Shown here one piece after another: positions 1 to 13,730 of a stretch of DNA of 64,000 bases. The notes below the pieces were generated by a model. That model was not told the DNA's origin. It searched no databases and worked only from the letters and a program-made list of their open reading frames with translations. Each line of letters begins with the position of its first letter. Positions within the stretch are counted from its first letter, which is position 1. A program made the position numbers and the translations under genes. This DNA comes from Lottia gigantea (lineage: Eukaryota; Mollusca; Gastropoda; Lottiidae). The stretch covers positions 2,032,552 to 2,096,551 of the forward strand of contig NW_008709380.1 of the NCBI RefSeq assembly GCF_000327385.1, in the 5' to 3' direction.

Positions 1-2331
1 TTGCCAAGTAGTGTGGAACTACATTAAGAAAAGATCAACACACACATCAAACTATTTTATTCTAGTCTTTGCTTTGTGACCTAGGTCAGTGCTTCTATGG
101 AGATTGTGATCTCATCACCATCTTGCACTCATTGCCAGAGTGTAAAAGAAACTTTAATACGAATTAATTCCGACCATGGCAGCCTCAATATAAAATCTGA
201 AGTTAAGAAGATGCATCAAGAGGGAACCTACTCTAAACTCCTTGTGCACCAAACTCTTGCTATATTGACCATAAACACTATTACACCATATCTTATGAAA
301 CTTCTCTACAAAAGCTGCAAATCAATGGACAAATCTATCTAATCTGACAATTCCTTTCTGCAGAAACCCTACAAGACTTCAAGAAGGCAGTCTAACCTTT
401 GCTAAGGTACTGACAGGTACAAAGCCAGTGAATTACAAACATGTTTAGGTCATCCACAAAGAAAATGTCAAAATGCATGGAGAATCAAATCAGAGACGGC
501 AATGTTGATTACTGTATTGATAGCAGATCAGAAGATTTCACAACTTTCAATGTTTCAATATATACTTAAATTGGGTCCATGCCAACAATTAGTACACCAT
601 ATCACAGTCGACAAGAAATCTTACTAGAATATATGGAAATAGATTATTTTAACACACTACAGGCAAATTGTTTTACACACATTCCAATATAGAGGACAGT
701 GAACTACTCACAAGTGACAAGTTCAAACATTAAGATTCAATCTAAAGAAAAATCAAATTGTTTTCGAGTGGGGTCAAAAGAGGACACTAAATTGAGTTTT
801 AGGCTGTGGAGCACCATTTTAAACTAAGACAAAACTAAAAAAAACAAGTATGCATGGAGGGAATCCTGAACCAATGTTTCCTAAGTTAAATACCGTCATA
901 AAAAAAAAAGTTTTGCTCCAAAAAATGAAAACAAAGCCATAAAGTTTCACTTTGTGATGCATATTTGCATTTTTGCAGTTTTGGGCATTTCACAATGCAT
1001 TTCAACATAATGATTCTGAAATAGTTAACAACCAAGTTACATACCTGCAAATTAAAACCTTTTCCTGATTTTCAAATGTTTGAACTAAAGGTCTATGACA
1101 TAACAACATAATTCAGGGGCATACAATCAGTCAGACAATCAGAATTGTTACAAGTAAAAATTCAATGTCTGGTGATATGTCTATACATACAACAAAACAT
1201 TACTCAAAAACATGTATTTATATTAATTACAATGCCAGGAAAATTCTGTTGTTTTTGTATTTTTGTATATCATGAGAATTTCAAAGTAATTTTGTATTTG
1301 TATATCATGAGGACTTTAAGATGTTTCTGTATATTTGTATATCATGAGGACTTCAAGATGTTTTTATATTGGTATGTCATGAAGACTTCAAGATGTGTAT
1401 CATGAGACTTCTTCAAGATGTTTTTGTATTTGTATATCATGAGGCTTCTTCAAGATGTTTTTGTATTTGTATATCATGAGGCTTCTTCAAGATGTTTTTG
1501 TATTTGTGTATCATGATGCCTTCAAGATGTTTTTGTATTTGTATATCATGATGCCGTCAAGATATTTTTGTATTTGTATTATATGGACCAAGGTAATTTC
1601 TTCATTGTTGTCATCACTAAAACAATTTTAGTGTAGTATAAGCTCCATAAAAATAAGTATGTACCGGTTGCCAATGGCATGCTCACCCTTGTACATCACT
1701 TGATACATCTTTGCAGTTAGATTTTTCACCCTTTCGCCCACATATCTCTCGGATTGTTTATTTGGTACATTTGTTATACATCAATTCAATATACAATATA
1801 TGTGACAATTGTGAGTGGGAGGTGTAAATATGATTATTTTGTTAGCAGGATGATCTCTCATAACACGTCTTGATTAATCTAGCCCGGAGAAATAATAATA
1901 ATGGGTATATGATCTGCTTTAGATTTATAGTCTTGGTCATCAAGCCAAACAGTCATTGAGAGTCAAGAGCCTAAAGGTTGACACTGGATATACTAACTAA
2001 CTAAATAAAAATGCAGATCTTGATGTGTTTACACCACAATGCTTTACTAAAGTCTTTGACCAATAAAATTTCTGATCAATCAAAAAATATGCAAGGAATT
2101 GTTTTTGATCATTGATGATGTCCTTTTGTCAAAATTTGACTGAACACGACTTAAAGAAGAATTTGTTAAGATCATTGATGTCGAGTGAAGTCACCACTAG
2201 CACAAAACAAAAGAAAAAAATCCAGATCAACAGATTGAATTGTTTGGGGTAAGGAGGACATCAAAAGGTAAATGTGGAAGGTTGACAAGTACCTGAAGTT
2301 ATCTGACTAATTTGTATAAAATAATACTTAC
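1..2331. other. Intronic sequence of the Gs alpha gene with dispersed repeats
   Basis: No coding exon recognised. Near 75-130 there is a piece of a dispersed repeat containing GACCTAGGTCAGTGC followed by CTCATCACCATC; related copies lie at 25,470-25,570 and, inverted, at 56,030-56,095. A minisatellite at 1,247-1,590 is listed separately. The rest is AT-rich, with nothing recognised. Confidence 0.5.
1247..1590. repeat. Minisatellite, about 37-bp unit
   Basis: About nine degenerate units, each containing TTTGTATATCATGAG followed by a CTTCAAGATGTTTTT block. The 3' units are most alike; the 5' units vary in length. It lies in intronic DNA of the Gs alpha gene. The short open frame through it is a by-product of the repeat. 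Confidence 0.85.
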
Positions 2332-5300
2332 TACTGTGCACAATCAATAAGTTGATATTCATTAGATCGTTCAAAACATCCCTGCACACCTTTATCTTTC
2401 CATAATATTTCTGTATGTTCATAGAATTCCTGCAAATAGACAATTTGAACGTTTTCTATATTGCATTTCGTTAATTCCCTACACTCAGTAATTTTTTAAA
2501 TCCAAAACGCCTCAGAAGCAATGGTTGCCAGGTGACATCACATGACATTTTATGCTTCAGCTTTCATGTGGTAAAATATTTGTATCGTGGCCAATATGGA
2601 CTAGTTTTGGCTCTGCGAGTTGTTTCTTACTAACATTTGAACTAAATTTTGAAACCAGAATAGATTGAGATAGTGTCAATGATGCAGGTCATAGGAGCTA
2701 TTTTGGAACAATATTCCATTCCTCATGCCACAGATAATCTCTAAACAGATGACAATGGTGTGAGAGTAGGCTAACTACTCTCATTGCACACTGCATGACA
2801 TTGCTCATAACTGTTTTGCCCTATTTGGGGCACAACAGTAGGATGTAAAACTCCACTTGACTTGCTAGCTAGTGTTAACTGGTTGTCATGTAAATTATGA
2901 GTCATGATGATGTGAATGACCTGAACAGTAAGCTTATTCTAATTAATAATAGAGATCTACACACTTTCAATTTACTTCCATTGATAAATACTGGACACTG
3001 CTATATCTAATGTCTTTAATTCAAATATGTCTAGTATGCATTAAATACCTTTGTAATATAATGCAATAAAAGTGCATGAAATTCTAGAATGAAAGATATC
3101 ACCTAGTTTCAATCTATAAATAGCATGCATGTCAATGAGAAAGCCGGCCGGTTGGGTCGGCAGGGAGAATGTAAATAACTTGAATATTGATTATAGTATA
3201 TGGTATGCTAAATTTAGTAACAAGTAGTCAAGGTAAATGAGAGTATAGTAAGTAAATCAATAGAAAATATAAACTCAATCTTTTATCTTTACTGCTAGTT
3301 TTTGTCATCCTGGCTTTTTTCAATGTGGTATTAAATACAGTTTTATTAATAAGTATTTGACTATCTATTTTTGTATAATAGAATAACTTCAGTTCTGATA
3401 AGTATTTGACTATCTATTTTTGTATAATACAATAACTTCAGTTCTGATAAGTATTTGACTATCTATCTTTATATAATACAATGACTTCACAACAATCATT
3501 TATTTATACAAAATTACTAACAAAATATAGAGATAGATGCATGTACTAATGCTAACTAACCAACTTGAAATTTCAAAGGTGAGAGTGTTTCAACATGATA
3601 CCCTGCATATATAAAAAAAAATTACTCCCAGATTCCCAATGATAGGGAATCAAAAAAAATTCAAAATTTACAGACTTATCAGCCCTATTTGTGATCCTGG
3701 TTTACACCCTTCTTATTTTTAATATTTACAGTTTTACTTCATCACTTTTTAGGAATTTGAAGCATACCATTGTCTTTCATTGCAGTTATATAGGATATAC
3801 AGAATGGTTAATTCAGAGTACATATAATTCTGATGAGATGTTGTATTATAAGCCTAGTTATCTCTAATGATATACACAATATTGATCACTCTTCTACTAT
3901 AGACACTAATTGCACAATTACAAGTAATAACAAGATACAGGTTCTACCATTATAAACAATCAAATATCTAGTATTGTATAGTACCGTAGTTCCAGATAGT
4001 ATACCATGGATACTACAAACACAACAGCACAAGCATCACAACATCCCAAGAATAACAGATATTCAACGAGAAAGCATTGCTTCAACACAAAAATCAGAAG
4101 TGAGCATTTGAAAAAAAAAGTGACCACTAATCAATTTATAAAGTTTAATAAGCAGCAGATTAAATAGTAAAAGTACTTACTGGGGGATAGTCAAAATCTG
4201 GTTGACTGGCTACATCTTGTATGTAATCCACTCTAAATTGGTTATCAGGATTCTCTAATGTAGCTGGTGGGTTTAATGTGCTCATAGCACCTGTAATTGT
4301 CTATAATATAAAATAAATTCATAATTAATCATTCAGAAAATAATGTATATAACAAATATAGCAGGAAAAAGGTTAAAATGAAATGGATTTACGTCCCCAT
4401 TTTTTGAACGCACCTGTGGCAGGATCGAAGGATACAAATTTTAAGATACACAGAAAGTTCAATCAAGACAAAAAGGAAAAGCAAAATTTTATGAGGATAA
4501 TCACTTAAGTTCTCAAGCTCTTAGGGTCTACTAGCTGGTTCTTGGCCAAAAGTCTAAGCATTGAGATTAACTGGAACCATTTACAGAGAATAGAACCCAA
4601 AATTCATGTATTTAACATTACAAGATTCCAGTGCTCAAATCAACTAATCTGTCTGTTCTCAAAAAATGCATAGCTACATGAAATACTACATTGAATAAAA
4701 CCATAAAAGGGACAAAAGGATAAATGATGTAATCTATCTTTTGAGATGGGACACCTGACGAATAATAAAATATTTGACCTTGACAAGTTGAGGATTGTGT
4801 ACTACAATTTGAAGATTTTAAACTGTTCTGTCGGTAAGATATATAGAGATGTAAATAATGTAAATGTGAATGAACTAGATAACGACCAACTCTCAGTTAT
4901 TTTCATCACAAAATACACTTAGTAAGAAACAAACCAGTTTAAATTATGTGTAATTTATTCTAAATATAGTACTGAAATGTGATGTATGTTAAAATGGTCT
5001 GACCTATATACACTATCATATATTTAGGCCATGTAAAAAAAAAAATATATATTTCCTATTCACTTTTTGTTTTCAGAATAGAGAATGTTTAGTTGCACAG
5101 AACAATAATTATTCTTATGGTTGATCATGTCTGACAATTTGAGGCTTTATAAAAAAAACATCTAATATCATTTGCAGTTTTGTCTAGCACTTCTGTTACT
5201 GTCGAGGACAACTCAGCTAAATTATGCTACAGTACCATTCAGTACAGATAATTTATGACACAGTACCGTACAGTTTAGGAAATACCGTACAGCCGAGGTA

Positions 5301-8300
5301 AATATGGTACAGTAGTGTACATCCCAGGTAAATAACAGTACAGTACTTTACATTTCAGAAAAATTATGGTACAAAACCTTATAGCCAAGGTAAATTATAC
5401 ATTTTAGATAAAAGTACCTTTTAGGTAAATAATGGTAGAGTACTGTACAGTTCTTGTAAATTATGGTACACAATAGGTAAATTACGGTATGATACCATAC
5501 CTTACCCAGGAAAGTAATAGTAGGGTACCGTATGGCCCAGGTAAATTATGGTAAGATCAGTACAGCCCTGGTAAATTATGGTACAGAACTGTACAGCCAA
5601 GGTAAATTATGGTACAGTACTGTACAGCCAAGGTCAATTATGGTACAATACTGTAGAGCCAAGATAAAATATAGTACAGATCAGTGCAGCCTTGGTAAAT
5701 TATGGTACAGTACCATACAGCCAAGGTAAATTATGGTACAGAACAGGTTAATTATGAAACAACTTATAAATTTTGTGCAGCCTTACTAAAGTATTTTATA
5801 TGTCATTCTTATAGTTATGTTTATGTAAAAACATTGTAACATAACAGGGTTATTTTCAGATTTCTTTGCTTTATAACATGGACTTAATTTCATCTGTTTC
5901 TTAAGCCCATAACTCTCCCTTTTAAGTGATGATGACACTATGTATCCCTTTCAGAGAGACTTTCTATAATTAATAGCCGACTAGTTTTTTTGGGGTTTTT
6001 TTGACAACCATTATTGGGAATCTATTGTACAGACAAGGAATTAATCAGGCATTCAAAATCCCAAAGATTAGTGCTAGAGCACTGGAACGACTTCCAACCC
6101 TAAACTGTCAAAACACAATATAAATATTATAAATATCATTCTTCACTCAAACTTAAACCTTTAAGAGCACAATAAATACTTTATATAGACACGATTTATA
6201 ATGCGTACATAATATGAGGCCTGTATATTGCACTCAATTCATTGACGAAATTCATTGCGATAAAAAAACATACATCAAAAATTTAGGTGTTAGTAATTTC
6301 TATAAATAGCTGCAATAAGTAAGTAGGCCTAGTGTTTCAATATACCATATAAACATGCATTTTTAATGACAAGAACAGGCTCTATAAATACAAGAAATTA
6401 TTCTAAAAATAGATTTCATTTCTATTAATACACCTCATTATGCATTGCACTGGCTGGAAATTCTAAACTTTAACTGTCCTAAAAACATTGTAAATGAATG
6501 CACACAATCTTGTTAGATTTTAACTACCATAGTTTTACTCAGCATACAAAATGTTTCCACCAAACTTCATTAACACAAGATATACAAAGAAAGCAAAAAA
6601 TAGATACTAGTAATTAAACTGTGCCAATAAAAATGCACAGAACTTGGTAAAATGCACATCTGCATTTATTTCAGTGATTTAGATGTTTACCTTAGTTTAA
6701 GTTCCGTAAATTGAAATAGTAAATTTTTATCGTAACATCACTAGATTCAAATATATAGTGAATCACAAATTTGGTAAATGAACAAAACTAACATCATCAA
6801 TTTGCACCCTTCTAATTTTCAGCCAGAGCTCTTGCAATTTTACTAAAAGTAAGCGTTTTACAACATTATTAATACTACTGCACAAGCTGCTATTGATATA
6901 TAAAGACCTATTGATGTCATAAAACAAAAGTTTATGTGGAATTAATTGCAAAAACCGCAACCACCTGCAAATCTATGCTATCAGTGTCCCTTCTACACAT
7001 ATTTCGGGAACATTTCTTCACAATTCCTTTAATTTTGACATTAAAACTCCTAGTAAGATAATGTTTGTCCATTTCCCAGAAAATGATGTCATGATCTATT
7101 TTAAACCAAGTGTCAAACCAGTTGAGGGTGTAGATTCTTAGTAAAACTTTCAAGATAAATTGCCTGACAAACTGTCTTATTTTTGCATCAGTTATTTTAG
7201 TGAGAGTAGTATTCCTATTTTAGAAACAAGAAGAAGTAAAAATAAAGTAAGAAAAGAAGATATAGCCCCAGGGTAAAAAGCCTATAATAAACCAGATAAA
7301 ATAGAATAAAGTATAACAAATTTGGTTAAAAGAGACAAAATAAATTTCTATGGACAAAATCCTTAAAGTAATTGTAACATTTCAATTAAATTGCTAGAAA
7401 AGGTAACATACACAAACATAACTTTATATATTGTTTACTTGGAATTGGCACCAACCAATCAGCCCTGTTTTAGGGATCAACGGTTTGTCAGTTGAGTTTT
7501 TTCACCAGCTCTATCTGGAGATTTAATAATGATGAATATGCCTTTGACAATATTTTTTGTACTTTTTTGTAACCCTGGCATTACAATTTCCACTAAAATC
7601 AACCCTTAAAACTCTTTATGATTATAGTGACTAAAGCCTGGTTCCAATTCTCAGATATATATATATTGGTGTATATTGGTCGTTTGGTTTATAATCATAG
7701 AAATAGTTGCTTTCAAAATAGATTTTAACTTCTGTTACTGTGTCACTTTTCAAGTTGAAAATCAATGTGCTATTTGTCATTTCTTCAAATTGTCCACCCT
7801 TCGACAACTGAAACAGGGTTTCATCAGCTGAGAAATACTTTGATAATATTGCTTGAAATCTTGATCATGTATTTGCCCATGCTTAACATCTCTATATTGC
7901 ATGATAATATGTCCCTGAATGATCAATTCTATGACAGAATGCCGGTCTTTCAGTTCAGTCTATGACATCACAGAAGTATATATCTGAAATGCCTGTGAGG
8001 ACATTTTGTACATGCATTGAAATTAGTATTTTTATTCTTAACATTTGCCTAAATTAGAAATTGATGATTTTGCTGAACACAAATTCAGCAACCTACATTT
8101 CATCCTACTATAAAATTCTGACCTTTTCATTGATATAAAAGTAATCATTTACAATATTAGCCTAAAGTTGTATCCTTTTATAGACGTTTATCTGGAATTA
8201 TCTGAGCTATTTTCTCATTCATGTCACAAAGAATTCAGAACTTACAAGGAGAACAGTATAATACTGCATAGTATGTCTCCCCTTGTTTTGGAATATTGCC

Positions 8301-11300
8301 GGTTATAGTCCAGTAAAGAAGTTATTCCTATCCAGAGTCAGATTAAAAACATAAATACATTCAGTCTGATTCATTTTTAGGTAGTTCTACATGTAATTAA
8401 CACAATGTTAGTAATCAAAACAAAAATAATTGTCAAAAACCTTGTATTTTGTCCACGAAAATCAGAAAATAATTAACTAATCTTTGAAGACAGGAAGAAG
8501 AAATAATATATTTATGCCAATAAGAGATCATTGTCATCTATAGCAAAACTATGACTAAATAATAAAACCTTTTTTGTTACCTAACAGAAGCAAATATAAA
8601 TATTTCTAGCAATATTTTTTAATTATGGTGGCAACAACACAACACTTGTTCTATGTGGGTTTTCTAGTACCCTGGAAGATTGGGAAACAAATGTGACAAA
8701 AAATAAATAAATTGTTCACATCATCTCAGACATATCTACTTGAACTTGCATGCAATTTAAGTGAGTTAGCATTTAAATATGTATATTGACTTGTCAATTT
8801 TGAGTGTGTCAAATAGAAAATTAGACTGGTATTACGACATTAAGGGATTATGAAAAAATTTGAAAAATCCACATATAACTGATGCTTTGTATAAATAATT
8901 TCGAAATCAGGACTTAAATTCTCAAGTCTCTGTTGAACTGAGATTTACCTTAAAAGTTGTTTGAAATTTCTATTTAATTTTGACAAGGAAATGAGGGCTC
9001 TCATCAGGCTCCTAAGAGTTTTTTTTGGGTAATATCAGACAAAATCTTGTTTCAGCCATTATATTTATGCATCGTGTGCAAATCATGCCACCATTTCTTG
9101 AAATTTCCTCAAGTTCGTTATGAACAAAGAGCTTTCAATTTCCTTTTCATATAGTACCCCGCTTTCGCCAGCTTTTGAACCGATCAATCAGGAATATCAT
9201 GTACAGGTCTGAAAGTTTTTCCAATCCATAAGAACATTTTTCGAGAACAAAATTAACATTTGACGCTTTGCAATAATTGTTTTGTTTATCATAACTTAAA
9301 ATGGCAGCATGCAAAACTTCATTATTGAAAAGGACGTAAATTATGTGCAAAAATATTTTTAAAAAATATGCTTTATACTACTGTGTATCTACTTGATCAA
9401 AGGGTTAAAAAAAAACCTAAACATTTTAGATATTTTTTTGGTGTTAAAAAATTAACGAAGAATTTATTTACTTGGAACTTTCAGATTGTAAGGGACATGC
9501 ATCTCTGGACTTTAGTCGATAGTTTTGTTAAATTAAGCACCTCAATTTTCCGTTCTTGTGAAAAATTCAAAATGGCCCTTTAAACTATATTTCATACAAT
9601 TTTAAAACAAAAACAATCTGATGGGAAATTTCATCCCTGAACTGACCTTCCCTGACACTTTATCTAATAATAATTTTTAAATAGCCTGGGGTACTACAAT
9701 AAAACCACTTATGAATACCAAAATATTAGTCAAGAACAAATGCTGCCAAAATAATTTTACACCCAATTCAATTAAAATATTTCAGGGATGATTTGCAACC
9801 TGCAAAATAAATATACAATATCAAATCATTGATTGCAATAGCATTCAGATCTTGATGTCAAAACTGATTTGGCCTTTATTGATGATTTGCATAGAATATG
9901 TAAGCTTATATCTAAATAGCTGCTACCAATGTTTGGCCATTTTGTTGTTTTAGTTTTCGTTTTTCGTTTTGCAATTCGGATCCTTATTGGTTTATTCATT
10001 CATATTAATGCAGGCTGAAATTTTGAAATAGCATATCTCTTTGCAAAATTAAGAGATAAGAGATGATAGATCATAAAACAAACATCAAATATATTTCCAG
10101 TATATATTTGCTTTGATCTTGTTTTTTGACTTAAGATTTATTTTTTATAATATTTTCATCTGATACTTTCCTTTCATTCACATAAGGGTGCTTTTTTTTC
10201 GATTACAATCTAACTATTTTTAATTTCAATATTTTCAAACATATGCTAAACATTAACATTTTTAATACAGCAGATAAAGATATTTTGAGAAATTTGTATT
10301 GATCTTGAGAAAAAATTCGCAAGAAAAATACATCTCAATATTCTTCAAAATTTTATGTGAAAATAAGGTTGCAAAATAAAGAGTTTTCAAAAATCAGATT
10401 ATACTTTGACTGAAAATAAGGAGCGCTTTACTTATTGCATCATATTCTAATATTTTTTGCAAATTCAAATATAAATCAGACAGGTAATGGAAAAATAGTT
10501 TAAGAAAATATCTGATAATAGCCTACTTTGAATAAAAATAAGGGGCGCTTGCTTTACTTATTGCCTTATTATAATATATATCAAATTTTTACTTAAGTGC
10601 TCTCTTTAATTTTTCTTGAAAATTTGTATAAATTGCACAGGTAATTAGGGCTGGGTATCGATTACCAAATTGAGATTGATTATTGACCGCAGACTAACGA
10701 TCGATAATCGATTAATAATCGAAATAATTCAATTTAGAAATCCTGTAAATACTAAATTAAAAACATGCCAAAATTCTTAATTTCATGGGTAATTGCGTCA
10801 TAGAAGTCTATTTTCGCTTTGATCGGTTAATATTGTGTATTGTGGGTAGGTAATGTGCTGAAGGGAACCTAAGTGGAAGAGATTACTAGTTGTAAACGGG
10901 TACAGAGAAGAAAATGTAACTTTGACATAATCGATTATGAAATTTGATAATCGGTAATATATTATTATAAATTACTAGTAACGATAATTGATTATTTTGA
11001 TAATTTTACCCAGTCCTACAGGTAATGGAAAAACAGATTAAGGTAATAGAAAGACTTTGTTAAAATCATAGTAACATTTGCCAAAAATGTAGTGTAACAG
11101 AGTTAATATGTACATAGGTATAATGGTAACGTTTTAGATCAATCATATCAAAAATAATATCCTTATGAAATATGTATATATTTACTAAGTATTTGGAGGT
11201 TATTATCATATAACATTGTTATAACCTTATTATTGTTTAATCAACCTCTCATAATTATCAACAGTGATCAGCCAACTATAGCATGAAAACTTCAATAAAA

Positions 11301-13730
11301 TCACAGACCATGCAAATGGCACAGGCATTTCAGTTTTTAGCTTGAGAAAACATCAACATTCATATTTTTTGTTCATGTGAAATCCAATATGGACACTTTC
11401 CTACAGATTGGAAATCAATTGATAAAATGGCAAATTTTTATAACATTTTCAGGAGATTATTCCATATTCATTCCATGATCTGATTGAATGGTCATGCAAA
11501 CCACAATCTCAGTAAACAAAATATTCAGCCAATATAACCTATCAGGAATCAATGTGAAGATTTCTGGGATTATACCCACTCCAAACGACTAAACATTTCC
11601 CATTTCAACCTCTACCTTAAGGACCGCATTAGTCATAGTTTTCATTCCACTAATGTACCAGTAACAAAAATAATATTCAAATCCTATTTTGCTGAATTGT
11701 TCTTTAGATGTTAACCCTTTGCAAGGATCTTTAACTAGATTTTTTGCTTTATAATATAAAACCTGCATGTAATGAAATCTGATTAGTTAAATACACTATT
11801 GATAAACACTATTAACTTATCTTCTATTCAAAATTTCAAATTTCATAACTTTTAGAGTATCATTTTATATCAGCTTATCTTAACTATATCTGTTGAAAAA
11901 ACAGTATTCAATTGTATATTAGTCTACCACTGAATAAATGAATTCATCATCTTTATCCATGAAGGCCTACAATGTCATGTTTAGTTTTAAACTCAATTGG
12001 TTCAACTGTTCATTGACACAGGTTAAAGTGTTGATGTTTTGAGTATATTGATGGGAGTCAAAACTGTGCTTTTTATCAAAATTCATCTGACAGTGATTTA
12101 CAAGTATTGTAGACTGCTCAAATTGTCTCAAAACATAGAAATTTCATTGGCAAAATTAGTCTAAATTGAAAAGAAAGAAATATGGCACATGCGGGGCACA
12201 TGGAAACTTGTGGAGTTTTTATTTACACTTTGTAGGTGTTTATCATATCTTAAAGCCTGAAAACAGTAAAAGAGTTCCAAGACTTTAAACATTTAATGTT
12301 AAATTGTATGTACCCAGAACTTGAATACTTTCTTGGGTAAAAAGTGCCTCTTGCTAGTGAAATTATTTTATAATATCTCCCTTTTGTCAACATAGTATTA
12401 AATAAACACCAACACAGATCCATATTGTTCCAATAATGCTCTTATTATTATTATTATATAACATCTTAATATATAATATACAGCTTAATTAATCCACTCC
12501 TTAAAACAATGTATGACTGCAACTAGGATATAATGGTACTGTAATGCCCTAGTACAAATCAACCATTTAACACACGTTTTAAAGCCAAACCCTAAATACC
12601 TTCTATCACTCAAAAATTTTAAAAATGCCATATTCAAAACCCAAGGATTATTTCTCAAGTCCATGAGATAAAAATTATGAACATTGGTTGATCTAGAGAA
12701 AAAGTATTTTTAATGCAATCATATGATAGTGAGTCAAAAGACTATTATATTTCTCTACAGGCCTTTCAGTAATGAAATGTGTTATTTCAATAAGTCTCTA
12801 GTTTCTATAATAAACCTAGATTCCCCTGTAGCCGGGATGTCAAAAATCTTTTCCATCGATTTACAGCATGTTTCTCCAACAAAACCGGAATTCCTCACTC
12901 ATTACATAGACATAAGCTTACAATAACAATTGGACAACCACAATTAATCAATACATAAGACTCTTAATGCCCAATTGTGTGATTTTATTGAGTAAAAATA
13001 TTGTTATTTTGTGGGAAAAAATCTGTATAATAATTGTATTGTGTAAAGATATAGCACGATGGCCGCCATCTTAGTGGTTCAGTTCATTTATGGGGGAGAC
13101 AGGATAGACATACTTACCAAAATTGCATCTTTTATATTCCGTTTGATGTCTTCTATTTTCTGTTTTCTCTCACTATAATAAATGACAGTGTTAGTAATTT
13201 AATAAAACCCCCAAATACCAATAACTGACTATTTTTCGAGCGTATAATAGGGTATCTAACTCGTCCTATACCCCTATCTACCAATATTGGAAACAGTCAT
13301 GCATGCATAATACGGCCGTCTATTTTCCCCGTCGTTGGTCATAGCGACAGATATAAACTAATATGTTTTACTAAATTTTTACGTTTACTTACTCAGGACC
13401 GAATCCATTAACATGTAAAATCCTCATTTGTTTGACTATAGTCGATTTGCCCGATTCTCCAGCACCTACAAAAAACAAACATCCAGCTCATTATTATCGG
13501 TTATTAAAATAAACGTTCCGAGTTATAATGGCCGTACATAACACAACTCAGATCCCATTTTCCATGAAACACAATCACTGATTTATAAAAACACTATACA
13601 CACCTAATAATAAAAGACGGTGCGTTGCTCGGTATAACTGTTTATCCTTTTGTAATTGTTTTTCTATCCTTTTATTCGCTTCTTTTCGCACCTTTTCGTC
13701 CTCATCTTCTTTCCGCCGAAAGCACCCCAT
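2332..13730 (-). CDS. GNAS: G protein alpha-s subunit, 5' part (exons 1-5; gene runs off the left edge)
   Basis: Stimulatory heterotrimeric G-protein alpha subunit: a membrane-bound GTPase that couples receptors to adenylyl cyclase. Five coding exons, all with GT-AG borders and matching phases: 13730-13604, 13465-13393, 13172-13118, 4300-4181, 2429-2332. Together they encode about 166 residues. The N-terminus [20 protein letters not shown] is the Gs type with the palmitoylated Cys3. The P-loop GAGESGKST crosses the exon 1/2 junction (residues 43-51). Exon 4 gives the helical-domain stretch [12 protein letters not shown], and exon 5 gives [16 protein letters not shown] and [13 protein letters not shown]. 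The short third exon resembles the short Gs splice form of vertebrates. The switch regions, NKxD motif and C-terminus are absent because the gene continues left of base 1; I searched 1-2331 and found no further exon. Intron 3 is about 8.8 kb. The start is fixed by the conserved MGCF. Confidence 0.93.
3349..3485. repeat. Tandem repeat, about 49-bp unit, nearly three copies
   Basis: The unit contains AAGTATTTGACTATCTAT, then TTTGTATAATACAATA and ACTTCAGTTCT. Adjacent units differ by one or a few bases, so the expansion looks recent. It lies in intron 4 of the Gs alpha gene. Confidence 0.85.
5200..5760. repeat. Minisatellite, about 31-bp unit rich in GTAC
   Basis: About 17-18 degenerate units built on AGGTAAATTATGGTACAG followed by TACTGTACAGCCA. 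Each full unit contains the self-complementary core TACAGTACTGTA, so single strands could form serial small hairpins. It lies in the large intron 3 of the Gs alpha gene. A 65-codon open frame crosses it, with no sign of being a gene. Confidence 0.85.
6770..7032 (-). mobile_element. MITE, family A (TA-target type), inverted copy
   Basis: Non-autonomous DNA element. Read on the minus strand, the right part carries a terminal TAAAGGAATTGTGAAGAA followed by GGGACACTGATAGCAT, matching the start of the best-preserved copy at 54,353-54,696. The left part has CAATTTGCACCCTTCTAATT, also part of the family core. Ends are eroded, so the borders are approximate. Confidence 0.6.
10395..10640. repeat. Local direct duplication that was the target of an hAT MITE
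   Basis: Copy 1 runs from about 10,395 to 10,510 and copy 2 from about 10,529 to 10,645, continuing after the inserted element at 11,019. Both have AAATAAGG followed by GCGC, TTTACTTATTGC, and end with ACAGGTAATGGAAAAA. Copy 1 keeps the uninterrupted site; copy 2 is split by the element. Confidence 0.7.
10646..11018. mobile_element. hAT-type MITE, 373 bp, with intact 8-bp target duplication
   Basis: The element starts TAGGGCTGGGTATCGATTA and ends with the inverse of TAGGACTGGGTAAAATTATC, so it has terminal inverted repeats of the TAGGGCTGGG type known from hAT elements. It is flanked on both sides by CAGGTAAT (10,638-10,645 and 11,019-11,026), an exact 8-bp duplication as hAT transposases make. 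The interior is AT-rich with short ATCGATTAAT palindromes and no coding capacity. Mobilisation would have needed a transposase from elsewhere. Confidence 0.9.

Larger units (their letters stand above)
4301..13117. other. Large intron 3 of the Gs alpha gene (about 8.8 kb)
   Basis: No exon recognised on either strand. It contains the GTAC minisatellite (5,200-5,760), a MITE copy (about 6,770-7,032), a locally duplicated block (10,395-10,640) and an hAT-type MITE (10,646-11,018). The start (4,380-4,440) has a segment containing TTTACGTCC that resembles the repeat at 53,950-54,120. Long first introns are common in Gs alpha genes and often hold regulatory elements, but none could be defined here. 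Confidence 0.6.

Noticed and set aside
8841-9583. Possible 740-bp element with TTAAGGG and CCCTTTAA ends
   Set aside because: The inverted match at the ends is short and imperfect, and no target duplication was seen.
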